NCBI GenBank assembly: GCA_903831095.1
Contig: CAIKWD010000009.1
Span: forward strand, 1 to 34,340
DNA length: 34,340 nucleotides
Direction: 5' to 3'
DNA from: Candidatus Staskawiczbacteria bacterium
Lineage (GTDB): Bacteria; Patescibacteriota; Minisyncoccia; Minisyncoccales; Staskawiczbacteraceae
Part shown: in pieces, positions 14,177-20,904 of the stretch
Layout of the letters: each line of letters starts with the position of its first letter
How positions within the stretch are numbered: position 1 is the first letter of the stretch
The notes under the pieces: generated by a model
The model's input: the letters and a program-made list of their open reading frames with translations, nothing else
What the model was told of the DNA's origin: nothing
The model's database searches: none
Program-made: the position numbers and the translations under genes

Positions 14177-14563
14177 ATGGTTATTGGAGTAAAAATTTAT
14201 CCGTTGGAGCAGATGAATCCAAATGACGCCAGAGGAGAAACGTGGCTGTGGGTTCAGCATCAAGCAAGGCAACTTATGATTTGCAGGAGAAAGGCTGGAT
14301 CAACTTCCTGTCATTATCATAAAGGAGAAGATCCTTCAAAAAAGCCCGAGCAATTGTTTATTGCTCAAGGGATAGTGAAATTCACATTTTATAATCCTAC
14401 AACAAGTGAAAGGGAAGAGTTGGTTGTAACGGCTGGAACGTCAATATATATTGACCCTTGGGTAGTCCACAAAACAGAAGTTATTGACGACGCAATAATC
14501 CTTGAATCTCGTGAAGTTTTATTCAGGCCTGATAAACCAGACACTTATAAGGTTGAAATTTGA
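14177..14563 (+). CDS. Small cupin-fold protein
   Basis: The 128-residue protein has the cupin metal motif 1, SCHYHKGEDPSKKPEQLFIAQG, with two His and a later Glu/Gln position. Motif 2 is TAGTSIYIDPWVVHKTEV with the third His. The opening GETWLWVQHQARQLMICRR resembles sugar-epimerase or isomerase-related cupins. The substrate is unknown. It is monocistronic, with promoter, strong ribosome-binding site and terminator, and it ends in TGA. Confidence 0.82.
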   Translation: MVIGVKIYPLEQMNPNDARGETWLWVQHQARQLMICRRKAGSTSCHYHKGEDPSKKPEQLFIAQGIVKFTFYNPTTSEREELVVTAGTSIYIDPWVVHKTEVIDDAIILESREVLFRPDKPDTYKVEI

Positions 14564-14568
14564 AAATT

Positions 14569-14592
14569 AGTCCAACAATGTTGGGCTTTTTT
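14569..14592 (+). terminator. Terminator after the cupin gene
   Basis: AGTCCAAC pairs with GTTGGGCT (one G-T pair) around AAT, followed by T. Confidence 0.87.
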
Positions 14593-14618
14593 ATTACCTG
14601 CCTGCGGTTAATAAACTC

Positions 14619-14675
14619 TTGACATTAATTGTTTGTTTTGCTAAACTATGAATACAGACTAAATTAGTCTGTATT
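14619..14675 (+). promoter_or_regulatory. Promoter with palindromic operator of the Rrf2-iscS-iscU operon
   Basis: TTGACA (14619-14624), 17-nt spacer, TAAACT (14642-14647). A perfect 12-bp inverted repeat, AATACAGACTAA and TTAGTCTGTATT around one central A, covers 14651-14675, on the predicted start site. It is the obvious binding site for the Rrf2-family protein encoded next. Confidence 0.85.
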
Positions 14676-14710
14676 TGCTTATTTAATAGGAAAGGAATTT
14701 TTTAAGAAAC

Positions 14711-15112
14711 ATGAAAATATCTAAAAAAGCGGAGTATGGATTAATGGCTATGATTTTCTTGGCTAAGAACCCGGTCCATAAAAGTGGAAAAGGCATTTTT
14801 TCGTTGCGTGAGATTTCTGCTGAAACAAAAACGTCCTTTGTTTTTTTAGAAAAAATATTTTCTAAGTTGGAAAAAAGCGGTTTGGTCAAGGGAATAAAAG
14901 GCGTGCGCGGAGGTTATGTTTTAACAAGAAGTCCCAAAAAAATTACTGCCAATGATATAGTTTCTGTTTTAGATGGAAGTCCGGAAGAAATTGTTGATTG
15001 CGCGTACTGCAGTAAAAAGGCAAATTGCACCACAAAAATGGTGTGGGCAAAGGTGGAATTGGCTTTACGCAAAACATTAAGTTCTATAACATTGGCAAAT
15101 TTAATAAATTAG
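14711..15112 (+). CDS. iscR: Rrf2/IscR-family transcription regulator
   Basis: The 133-residue protein has the Rrf2 winged helix: ISKKAEYGLMAMIFLA, SLREISAETKTSFVFLEKIFSKLEKSGLVKG and the wing RGGYVL. The cluster-binding loop has three cysteines, CAYCSKKANC (C-x2-C-x5-C), similar to IscR, which holds a 2Fe-2S cluster. It is followed 1 nt later by iscS and then iscU. With the palindrome in its promoter, it probably represses the operon according to Fe-S status. The symbol rests on context and the Cys triad; a related Rrf2 such as CymR cannot be fully excluded. Confidence 0.85.
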   Translation: MKISKKAEYGLMAMIFLAKNPVHKSGKGIFSLREISAETKTSFVFLEKIFSKLEKSGLVKGIKGVRGGYVLTRSPKKITANDIVSVLDGSPEEIVDCAYCSKKANCTTKMVWAKVELALRKTLSSITLANLIN

Positions 15113-15113
15113 C

Positions 15114-16289
15114 ATGAAAAAAGTATATTTAGATTACGCAGCAACAACTCCGGTAGACAAGAGAGTGGTAAAAGCCTCAGAGCCTTTTTATACTGAGAAT
15201 TTTGGCAACACAATGTCTTTACACAGTTTTGGTCAGGAAGCTAAATTTTATTTAGATCAGTCACGCCAAACCTTAGCTGATTTGATAAATGCAGAGCCTA
15301 ATGAATTGGTTTTTACCGGGTCTGCCACAGAAAGCAATAACACAGCCCTCAAAGGCTGTGCCCTGAGAGAGCGAAGCGAGTCGAAGGGTAAGAAAAATCA
15401 CATAATAATTTCTTCAATAGAACATCCATGCGTTGTAGAGTCAGCTAAATGGTTAAAGCGCCAAGGGTTTGAAATTACAAAGCTTCCAGTTGATGAATTT
15501 GGCTTAGTAAATCCGGAAGATGTTAAAAAAGCTATTACCGAAAAAACAATTTTAGTTTCTGTAATGCACGCCTCAAATGAAATAGGCACAATAGAGCCAA
15601 TTGCAGAAATTGGAAAAATTTGCAGACAAGCGGGAGTTTATTTTCATACAGATGCTGTGCAGTCTTTTGGAAAAATTCCAATTGATGTGAAAAGAGATAA
15701 TATCGATTTGCTTACTGCCAGTTCACATAAAATGTATGGGCCAAAGGGAATTGCGTTGCTATATATAAGAGATGGAGTGAAAATTGAGCCAATTTTGCAT
15801 GGAGGAGGGCAGGAAAATGGTTTGAGAAGTTCTACTGTAAACGTGGCTGCAATAGTTGGTTTTGCCAAAGCAGCTGATATTTGCAAAAAAGAAATGTCAA
15901 AGGAAGCTAAAAGACTTTCAAAACTTAGAGACAAAGCAATAAAAAATATTTTGAAGATTAAAGGCGCAAAATTAAATGGCCACCCAAAAAAGAGGTTGCC
16001 AAATAATATTAACGTTTCTTTTCCTTATATAGAAGGGGAGTCACTTATTATACAGTTAGATATGCATGGAATTGCTTGTTCTACGGGATCTGCTTGTTCA
16101 TCTATAAAGTTAGAGCCAAGTTATGTGCTTTTGGCTATTGGATTGAAACCTGAAGAAGCTCATGGTTCTTTGAGAATTTCCTTGGGCAGATTTACAACAG
16201 AAAAAGAAATAAATTATTTATTAAAGGTTTTACCGAAAATAACCAAACAACTAATGGCTATGTCGCCATTTAAAAACAATGAAAACTAA
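15114..16289 (+). CDS. iscS: Cysteine desulfurase
   Basis: This PLP enzyme takes sulfur from cysteine for Fe-S clusters and tRNA thiolation, here plausibly also feeding MnmA at 19357. PLP Lys206 lies in TASSHKMYGPKG. The persulfide Cys328 lies in IACSTGSACSS. HASNEIGTIEP and the cofactor His (SIEHPCV) are present. Length is 391. After SNNTALKG there is an unusual CALRERSESKGKK segment where relatives have a short helix end; its DNA is palindromic (see the repeat entry), so it looks like an in-frame insertion. The end overlaps iscU by 11 nt. Confidence 0.95.
   Translation: MKKVYLDYAATTPVDKRVVKASEPFYTENFGNTMSLHSFGQEAKFYLDQSRQTLADLINAEPNELVFTGSATESNNTALKGCALRERSESKGKKNHIIISSIEHPCVVESAKWLKRQGFEITKLPVDEFGLVNPEDVKKAITEKTILVSVMHASNEIGTIEPIAEIGKICRQAGVYFHTDAVQSFGKIPIDVKRDNIDLLTASSHKMYGPKGIALLYIRDGVKIEPILHGGGQENGLRSSTVNVAAIVGFAKAADICKKEMSKEAKRLSKLRDKAIKNILKIKGAKLNGHPKKRLPNNINVSFPYIEGESLIIQLDMHGIACSTGSACSSIKLEPSYVLLAIGLKPEEAHGSLRISLGRFTTEKEINYLLKVLPKITKQLMAMSPFKNNEN
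15341..15388 (+). repeat. Palindromes inside iscS, read in frame
   Basis: CACAGCC-ctcaaa-GGCTGTG (15341-15360) is a perfect hairpin. It is followed by an imperfect palindrome from CCCTGAGAGAGCG to GAGTCGAAGGG (15361-15388). The second part resembles the common CCCTGAGCGAAGTCGAAGGG-type dispersed repeat of bacterial genomes. It encodes about 9 residues not expected in IscS. Confidence 0.6.
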
Positions 16290-16689
16290 CAATAAAGTTT
16301 GTGGGGGATTATACACTCCAAAAGTAATGGAGACTTTCAAAAATCCGCACAATTATGGAAAAATTAAGAATGCCAGTGGTATAGGAAAAGTGGGCAACAT
16401 AGTCTGCGGAGACGTAATGTGGCTTTATATTAAAGTTGCGCAAAATAAAAAGAAAGAAGATTTTATTAAAGATATAAAGTTTGAGACCTTTGGATGCGTG
16501 GCTGCAATTTCCACAAGTTCTATAATTACAGACTTAGTCAAAGGTAAAAAAATTACAGAAGCTTTAAAAATTACTAAAGATGACATTGTCAAAACTTTAG
16601 GAGGATTACCTAAAATTAAATATCATTGCTCAATTTTAGCAATTGATGCATTAAAGGAAGCAATTAAAGACTATAATGAAAAAAAATAA
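16279..16689 (+). CDS. iscU: Fe-S cluster scaffold IscU/NifU N-terminal type
   Basis: The scaffold receives sulfur from IscS and assembles 2Fe-2S clusters. The 136-residue protein keeps the three cluster cysteines: NIVCGDVM (with the conserved Asp), FGCVAAISTSS and YHCSILA. PKVMETFKNPHNYGKI is the typical opening. The LPPVK loop that binds the HscA chaperone is replaced by LPKIK, and no hscA/hscB is nearby, as expected for a minimal ISC system. The start overlaps iscS by 11 nt. Confidence 0.93.
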   Translation: MKTNNKVCGGLYTPKVMETFKNPHNYGKIKNASGIGKVGNIVCGDVMWLYIKVAQNKKKEDFIKDIKFETFGCVAAISTSSIITDLVKGKKITEALKITKDDIVKTLGGLPKIKYHCSILAIDALKEAIKDYNEKK

Positions 16690-16698
16690 GCCAAAATT

Positions 16699-16962
16699 AT
16701 GGCGATAATAAAAAAGAAAATTTGGCCGAAATATTTTGAGCTTGTATCTTCTGGTAAGAAAAAGTTTGAATTGAGATTGGCTGATTTTGAGGTAAAAGAA
16801 GGAGACACTTTATTATTGGAGGAATGGGATTCAAAAAACAATAAGTATACAGGAAGAAGTATAAGTAAAAAAGTGAGTTTTGTACTTAAATTTAAATTAG
16901 ATGACTTTGGTCAAGAGAAAGTTATTAAGGATAAAGGTTTGTTTGTGATTCAAATAGATTAA
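16699..16962 (+). CDS. DUF3850/ASCH-like small protein
   Basis: The 87-residue protein begins KKKIWPKYFELVSSGKKKFELRLADFEVKEGDTLLLEEWD. This is the PUA-like beta pattern of DUF3850/ASCH domains (KI...F..V..G.K..E.R..D..V..GD.L.L.E). These domains are believed to bind RNA or modified nucleotides; the role of this one is unknown. It sits 9 nt after iscU and 10 nt before a GNAT gene, so it may be the tail of the isc operon. Confidence 0.8.
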   Translation: MAIIKKKIWPKYFELVSSGKKKFELRLADFEVKEGDTLLLEEWDSKNNKYTGRSISKKVSFVLKFKLDDFGQEKVIKDKGLFVIQID

Positions 16963-16972
16963 GTGAAATAAA

Positions 16973-17413
16973 ATGAAAATACGTTTTATTAAAAAAAGTG
17001 AAATTGCTGCCGCCTCTAAAATTGTGGGATTGAATTGGGACAAAAAAGATATTCCTTTAGCCAAAAGAGAAATGATGGCAATGTTTAATTCCAAGGTACT
17101 TGCTCCAAAATATTTAGTTGCAGAAGAAAAAGGAAATATTGCTGGAATAGCAGGATACAGCCAGTCATGGATGGATTACCACGTATATAATATATTTTGG
17201 GTAAATGTTCACCCTAACTACCAAAACAGGGGAGTTGGTTCCGATTTGATTTTAAAAATTTTGAAGGAAATTAAATCGCATAAAGGCGAGAACAAAGCCT
17301 TGTTGATTTTGCTTTCAACTGACAAGCCAGATTTCTACACCAAGTTTGGCTTTAAAAGTATTAAAAATTTTGAAAAAGGAAAATCCAACTTGATGGCCTT
17401 AGAATTGTTATAA
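16973..17413 (+). CDS. GNAT-family N-acetyltransferase
   Basis: The 146-residue protein has the GNAT core FWVNVHPNYQNRGVGSDLILKILKEI, with the acetyl-CoA loop Q-N-R-G-V-G near residues 83-88, and the C-terminal FYTKFGFKSIKNF. Substrate is unknown. It ends the run that starts at iscR; the next promoter is 7 nt after its stop. Confidence 0.88.
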   Translation: MKIRFIKKSEIAAASKIVGLNWDKKDIPLAKREMMAMFNSKVLAPKYLVAEEKGNIAGIAGYSQSWMDYHVYNIFWVNVHPNYQNRGVGSDLILKILKEIKSHKGENKALLILLSTDKPDFYTKFGFKSIKNFEKGKSNLMALELL

Positions 17414-17420
17414 TTTTTTA

Positions 17421-17448
17421 TTGACAAAATATTGTTAATTGGTAAAGT
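17421..17448 (+). promoter_or_regulatory. Promoter of the aroQ group
   Basis: TTGACA (17421-17426), 16-nt spacer, TAAAGT (17443-17448). A Shine-Dalgarno GGAGGAA precedes ATG 17491. Confidence 0.6.
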
Positions 17449-17490
17449 ATAACCATGAACTTTTAAATTTAAATATGGAGGAAGTGCAAA

Positions 17491-17982
17491 ATGAAAAAGA
17501 AGGAACAGAGAAGGATTCTTTTATTGAATGGGCCCAATCTCAATTTATTGGGCAAACGCAATCCTGATGTTTATGGCAAGGAAACCTTGTCCGACATCAC
17601 AAAAAAAGTGTCTTTGAAGGCCAAGGAATCAGACTATTTTATAGAGGGCTGGCACACAAATTATGAAGGAAAACTCATCGATTTGATCCAAACTGCCCCA
17701 GCAAAAGGAGTAAAAGGAATAATCCTCAACGCCGGCGGACTTACTCACACAAGCGTGTGCTTGAGGGATGCAGTTGATTTTGCCCGTGAACAAGGTGTTC
17801 CAACAATCGAAGTCCACATTTCTAACATCCATATAAGAGAAACATTTCGACATGTTTCTCTCCTTACGGGTGTCTGTATCAGACAAGTGTCTGGCATGGG
17901 TACAAAAGGATATTTGGAGGCTCTCAGGGAACTGATTGTTCACCTGGAGCTGGAAAGCCTAAATGTCAACAACAAACTTTAA
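17491..17982 (+). CDS. aroQ: 3-dehydroquinate dehydratase, type II
   Basis: This shikimate-pathway enzyme dehydrates 3-dehydroquinate. The 163-residue protein starts with ILLLNGPNLNLLGKRNPDVYG, carrying the catalytic Arg and Tyr. It continues with NYEGKLIDLIQ, IILNAGGLTHTSVCLRDA, EVHISNIHIRETFRHVS (catalytic His) and the G-x-G-x-x-GY end. All are typical of the small dodecameric type. No other shikimate gene is in the window, which is odd in a reduced genome; it may be a stray enzyme or have another use. Two unknown genes follow in the same direction. Confidence 0.93.
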   Translation: MKKKEQRRILLLNGPNLNLLGKRNPDVYGKETLSDITKKVSLKAKESDYFIEGWHTNYEGKLIDLIQTAPAKGVKGIILNAGGLTHTSVCLRDAVDFAREQGVPTIEVHISNIHIRETFRHVSLLTGVCIRQVSGMGTKGYLEALRELIVHLELESLNVNNKL

Positions 17983-18005
17983 CCTAAATATGGAAGGAGT
18001 ATAAG

Positions 18006-18416
18006 ATGAAAAAGAGAGAGCAGAAAGTGGTAAGGATTAAAATTGCTTTGGACCCAAACTCAATAGCAGCCATACAATGTGTGGACGTTATGGGTCTTGG
18101 CGCAAAAATGGTAAAAGTGTTGGCTGAATTCTTTGGAATCAAGGAATCTGAGATAGCAGTTGCCATATCCATGGAATTTGAAAATGGCTTTACCGAAGAT
18201 TACCGGTTTGAAATTGACTACAAAATTAGTCCATTTTCAACAACAACGCAATCTCAGCATAAGAAACTTATGGAATGCGTCAAAAAAACATACTATGAGT
18301 TTGTCAAAAAAGGAGGACCAAATATTTTTATAACTTCATTCATTTGCCGACCCTGCTTTCCTTGGGCATTCGAGTCACAAAAACTCAAACACGAAATGGG
18401 CACTAGAGTGTCTTAA
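18006..18416 (+). CDS. Unknown 136-residue protein
   Basis: I do not recognise the family. The protein is soluble, with a basic start (MKKREQKVVRIKIALD), a possible helical middle and a C-terminal Cys pair (FICRPC). A Shine-Dalgarno-like GGAAGGAG precedes ATG 18006. It lies 23 nt after aroQ and 12 nt before a zinc-ribbon gene, in one probable operon. Confidence 0.75.
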   Translation: MKKREQKVVRIKIALDPNSIAAIQCVDVMGLGAKMVKVLAEFFGIKESEIAVAISMEFENGFTEDYRFEIDYKISPFSTTTQSQHKKLMECVKKTYYEFVKKGGPNIFITSFICRPCFPWAFESQKLKHEMGTRVS

Positions 18417-18428
18417 AAGGAGGTTTTT

Positions 18429-18665
18429 ATGCATATTGAGAAAACAAGTGGCATTTGTATGGTTTGTAATGGTGAAATCATTGAAAGGATTAAGCGTATA
18501 TTTGATCCAAGCCTTGGACCGCAGGTAATTGGCGTTGATGGCCCATCTAACCATCAATTTAAAAACGTGAGTGAAGGATACTATTGCAAGAAATGCGGAA
18601 TCAAATATGAATTTATTCCACAAATACGGCTTGTCCGGAAAAAATGGCTTGGCTTGTTCGGATAA
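18429..18665 (+). CDS. Unknown 78-residue zinc-ribbon protein
   Basis: Two CxxC pairs (CMVC near residue 10, CKKC near residue 53) about 40 residues apart suggest a zinc ribbon. The family is not recognised. A strong Shine-Dalgarno AAGGAGG lies 5 nt before the ATG, inside the end of the previous transcript. It is the last gene before a terminator, in a probable operon with aroQ. Confidence 0.75.
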   Translation: MHIEKTSGICMVCNGEIIERIKRIFDPSLGPQVIGVDGPSNHQFKNVSEGYYCKKCGIKYEFIPQIRLVRKKWLGLFG

Positions 18666-18687
18666 ATTTTGTTTAGTATTTTATATA

Positions 18688-18713
18688 AGCGTGTTGTTGT
18701 AACGCGCTTTTTT
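18688..18713 (+). terminator. Terminator of the aroQ group
   Basis: AGCGTGTT pairs with AACGCGCT (one G-T pair) around GTTGT, followed by T. Confidence 0.87.
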
Positions 18714-18721
18714 ATTGCAAT

Positions 18722-18744
18722 AAAAAAGCCCATTTGTTTGGGCT
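18722..18744 (-). terminator. Terminator of the minus-strand unknown gene
   Basis: On the minus strand AGCCCA pairs with TGGGCT, followed by TTTTTT. It lies 8 nt from the + strand terminator, so the convergent genes have separate stops. Confidence 0.85.
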
Positions 18745-18788
18745 ATATTTTGGGATCTATGTGCGGAGGCTTAGAAAAGGTATTTGAA

Positions 18789-19226
18789 TTATGGTAATAC
18801 TCCTTTGTTAATTTTCCATCCATCTGTGGTTTTGTAATCTTGGCGGACATGGACATTGGCAATGACATTTTTATCAATATCAGTGTCGTAGGTAAGAAAC
18901 ATTTCTCCAGGTTTTGCATCTTCAAAGAATTTTGCTGAATCTACCTTTAGATAGTTGTTCTGGTCCCGAAAGGTTCCGGGAGCCCATACAGAAACAATTT
19001 CTTTGTTTGAGGCAACGAGCTGTATTTCATACTGAAAACATCCCATTTGCTTGACTGACATGATTTGCGTTTTGGCCGGAAAGTGCTTTCTCATTTTGCT
19101 TATGTTTTGATCTCTGCTTCTTTCATTAAACCGTTGCAATTCATAAACAATGGCCACAATGCACGCACAGACAAACACAGCAGTCAACATCAGCTTTGCG
19201 AAGTCTAACATTTTACGCTTTTCCAT
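18789..19226 (-). CDS. Unknown 145-residue membrane-anchored extracytoplasmic protein
   Basis: One N-terminal membrane span (about residues 11-28, LMLTAVFVCACIVAIVYEL) is followed by a polar domain outside the membrane, with no recognised fold. The phrase GEMFLTYDTDIDKNVIANVHV suggests a beta-rich part. It has a perfect AAGGAGGAG Shine-Dalgarno and its own promoter and terminator. Nothing nearby hints at function. Confidence 0.8.
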   Translation of the reverse strand: MEKRKMLDFAKLMLTAVFVCACIVAIVYELQRFNERSRDQNISKMRKHFPAKTQIMSVKQMGCFQYEIQLVASNKEIVSVWAPGTFRDQNNYLKVDSAKFFEDAKPGEMFLTYDTDIDKNVIANVHVRQDYKTTDGWKINKGVLP

Positions 19227-19271
19227 ATTCTCCTCCTTTTTTATTTAAATGAACATTTTTGAAACACTTTG

Positions 19272-19300
19272 ATATTAATTCCATATAAATGAATTGTCAA
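19272..19300 (-). promoter_or_regulatory. Promoter of the minus-strand unknown gene
   Basis: On the minus strand TTGACA (19295-19300), 17-nt spacer, TAATAT (19272-19277). It is divergent from the mnmA promoter. Confidence 0.7.
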
Positions 19301-19321
19301 ACAAATAAAGGTGTGCTTTTA

Positions 19322-19349
19322 TTGAAAAATGGTTATATTGTGGTAAAGT
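19322..19349 (+). promoter_or_regulatory. Promoter of mnmA, predicting a leaderless mRNA
   Basis: TTGAAA (19322-19327), 16-nt spacer, TAAAGT (19344-19349). The start codon is at 19357, where transcription itself should begin, so the message would have almost no leader. Confidence 0.55.
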
Positions 19350-19356
19350 TTAGAAT

Positions 19357-20532
19357 ATGCAAAGTAAAAATAAAAAAATAAAAATTATAGTGGCAATGTC
19401 TGGGGGAGTGGATTCTAGCGTGGCGGCTGCTTTGGTAAAGCAGGCTGGCCTCGCCCGTGGCCGGTCTACGGCCGAGGGTTTTGACGCAGTTGGAATTTTT
19501 ATGAAGTTTTGGAAAGATGGCAAAAGTTCTGACAATAGATGTTGTTCTGTAGAATCGGAAAAATTAGCCAGATTGGTTGCTAAGAAAGTTGGCATTCCTT
19601 TCTATGTAATAAACGTTGAAAAAGAATTTAAGCAGAAAGTTGTTGATTATTTTTTGAAGGAATACAAAAAGGGAAACACTCCAAACCCATGTGTGGTTTG
19701 CAACAAGGAAATAAAGTTTGGATTTTTAGTGAAAAAAGCTTTGTCGCTTGGCGCTGATTTTGTGGCAACAGGACATTACGTGCGTACTTCGCTCGCCAAT
19801 CATTCTCGCTCGGCAATAAACTTTTTTCCGTCTGCTGGTGGCCCCCTTTGCCTCTTCGGGCAAGTGGACCAGGGGACTGCAAAAAGTTCATTGCCTCGCT
19901 TGTTTATGGGCAAGGATGAAATTAAAGACCAGTCGTATTTTTTGTGGCAGTTAAGTAAAGAGCAGATAAAACATGTTTTGTTTCCGGTGGGTGGGTATAA
20001 CAAGCCTGAAGTGAGAAAATTGGCCAAGAAATTTGATTTACCAACAGCAGAAACGCCGGAGTCTCAGGAAGTTTGTTTTGTGCAGAACACTACCAACGAA
20101 TTTTTAAACAAGTATTTAAAAGCAAAGCCCGGTAAAATTGTAAATACAAAAGGAGAAAAAGTGGGGCAGCACAATGGACTGTGGTTTTATACAATTGGGC
20201 AAAGAAGGGGATTGGAAATACCTCAGGGCCCATATTATGTTGTTGGTAAAGATTTTAAGAATAATATTCTAATAGTTTCTAAAGATCAAAAAGATTTACT
20301 TAAGAAAGAATTGATAGCTTATAACGTTAATTGGACTGTTCCTCAAAAACTTCCAATAAATGTAGAGGTAAAAATAAGGTATAAAAGCGACTTTGCCAAA
20401 GCCAAGATTTTTGCAGATGGCAAAAACAAAGTAAAGATTATTTTCCAGAAGAATCAAAGAGCTATAACTCCAGGCCAATCAGCAGTTTTCTACAAGGGAA
20501 AAGAGCTTTTGGGAGGCGGAGTTATAGAATAA
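19357..20532 (+). CDS. mnmA: tRNA-specific 2-thiouridylase MnmA, with two in-frame palindromic insertions
   Basis: MnmA places sulfur on uridine 34 of tRNA-Glu, -Gln and -Lys. The PP-loop MSGGVDSSVAAAL is at residues 14-26. The two catalytic cysteines are in NPCVVCNKEIKFG and SQEVCFV. TGHY, KDQSYFLWQL and YTIGQRRGL are all present. The protein is 391 residues, longer than the usual 350-370. The excess is two foreign segments. LARGRSTAEG lies between LVKQAG and FDAVGIFMK, where homologues continue directly. About 35 residues from ANHSRSAINFF to KSSLPRL lie between TGHYVR and the KDQSYFL motif. Both are encoded by dispersed palindromic repeats and leave the frame open, so the enzyme is probably still active. 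Confidence 0.93.
   Translation: MQSKNKKIKIIVAMSGGVDSSVAAALVKQAGLARGRSTAEGFDAVGIFMKFWKDGKSSDNRCCSVESEKLARLVAKKVGIPFYVINVEKEFKQKVVDYFLKEYKKGNTPNPCVVCNKEIKFGFLVKKALSLGADFVATGHYVRTSLANHSRSAINFFPSAGGPLCLFGQVDQGTAKSSLPRLFMGKDEIKDQSYFLWQLSKEQIKHVLFPVGGYNKPEVRKLAKKFDLPTAETPESQEVCFVQNTTNEFLNKYLKAKPGKIVNTKGEKVGQHNGLWFYTIGQRRGLEIPQGPYYVVGKDFKNNILIVSKDQKDLLKKELIAYNVNWTVPQKLPINVEVKIRYKSDFAKAKIFADGKNKVKIIFQKNQRAITPGQSAVFYKGKELLGGGVIE
19449..19477 (+). repeat. GC-rich palindrome inside mnmA, in frame
   Basis: CCTCG-c-CCGTGG pairs with CTACGG-c-CGAGG (one wobble, one mismatch). It is the reverse-orientation relative of the 40-bp palindrome at 3648-3687. With the adjoining base it adds 30 nt, ten codons, exactly where MnmA homologues have none. 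Confidence 0.75.
19788..19900 (+). repeat. Palindromic repeat, family A, copy 2, inside mnmA
   Basis: The left arm CGCTCGGCAATAAACTTTTT starts at 19807. The right arm AAAAAGTTCATTGCCTCGCT ends at 19900. A degenerate extra left unit lies at 19788-19805. The core (CTGCTGGTG...CAAGTGGACCAGGGGACT) is nearly the same as that of copy 3 at 22286. The reading frame crosses it without a stop. Confidence 0.88.
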
Positions 20533-20562
20533 AAACCCTGGCAACTATTGACAGGGTTTTTT
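20532..20562 (+). terminator. Terminator after mnmA
   Basis: AAAACCCTG pairs with CAGGGTTTT. The TTGACA of the csoR promoter (20548-20553) is embedded in the loop and 3' arm. Confidence 0.82.
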
Positions 20563-20600
20563 ATTATGATAAGATAGACCTATACCCCAGGTATGGGTAC
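20548..20600 (+). promoter_or_regulatory. csoR promoter with copper operator
   Basis: TTGACA (20548-20553), 16-nt spacer, TAAGAT (20570-20575). Immediately downstream, TACCCCAGGTATGGGTA (20583-20599) is a TACCC/GGGTA inverted repeat of the type bound by CsoR, placed over the start site. Confidence 0.78.
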
Positions 20601-20625
20601 AGAGAAAATTATTAATAATAATTTT

Positions 20626-20901
20626 ATGGTTATAAATAACAAAGAAAAGTCACTTATTAATTTTAAGAAAGCGCAAGGTTCTATTTCCAAGGTCATAGAA
20701 ATGACTGAAAACGGGGAATACTGCATAAATATAATGCAGCAGAATTTAGCTGTTATTGGGCTTTTAAGATCTGCTCACGAAATGCTTATGGAAAACCACT
20801 TAAATTCCTGCTTTAAGAGCGCCATGGCTTCTAAAAATGAGAAGAAAAAGAAAGAGATGACTGACGAAATACTCAAAGTTACTAAATTATTTAATAAGTA
20901 A
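20626..20901 (+). CDS. csoR: Copper-sensing repressor CsoR
   Basis: CsoR leaves its operator when it binds Cu(I). The 91-residue all-helical protein has the Cu(I) triad Cys33 (GEYC), His58 and Cys62 (ENHLNSC), with the same spacing as in M. tuberculosis CsoR, and the conserved AQGSISKVIEM opening helix. I start it at ATG 20626, because the upstream in-frame ATG at 20593 lies inside the operator and almost at the transcription start. It is followed 3 nt later by a copper-binding fusion protein and then copA, which fits autoregulated copper resistance. Confidence 0.92.
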   Translation: MVINNKEKSLINFKKAQGSISKVIEMTENGEYCINIMQQNLAVIGLLRSAHEMLMENHLNSCFKSAMASKNEKKKKEMTDEILKVTKLFNK

Positions 20902-20904
20902 TAC

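Noticed and set aside
20593-20625. Longer csoR start
   Set aside because: The ATG is part of the CsoR operator and almost at the predicted transcription start.
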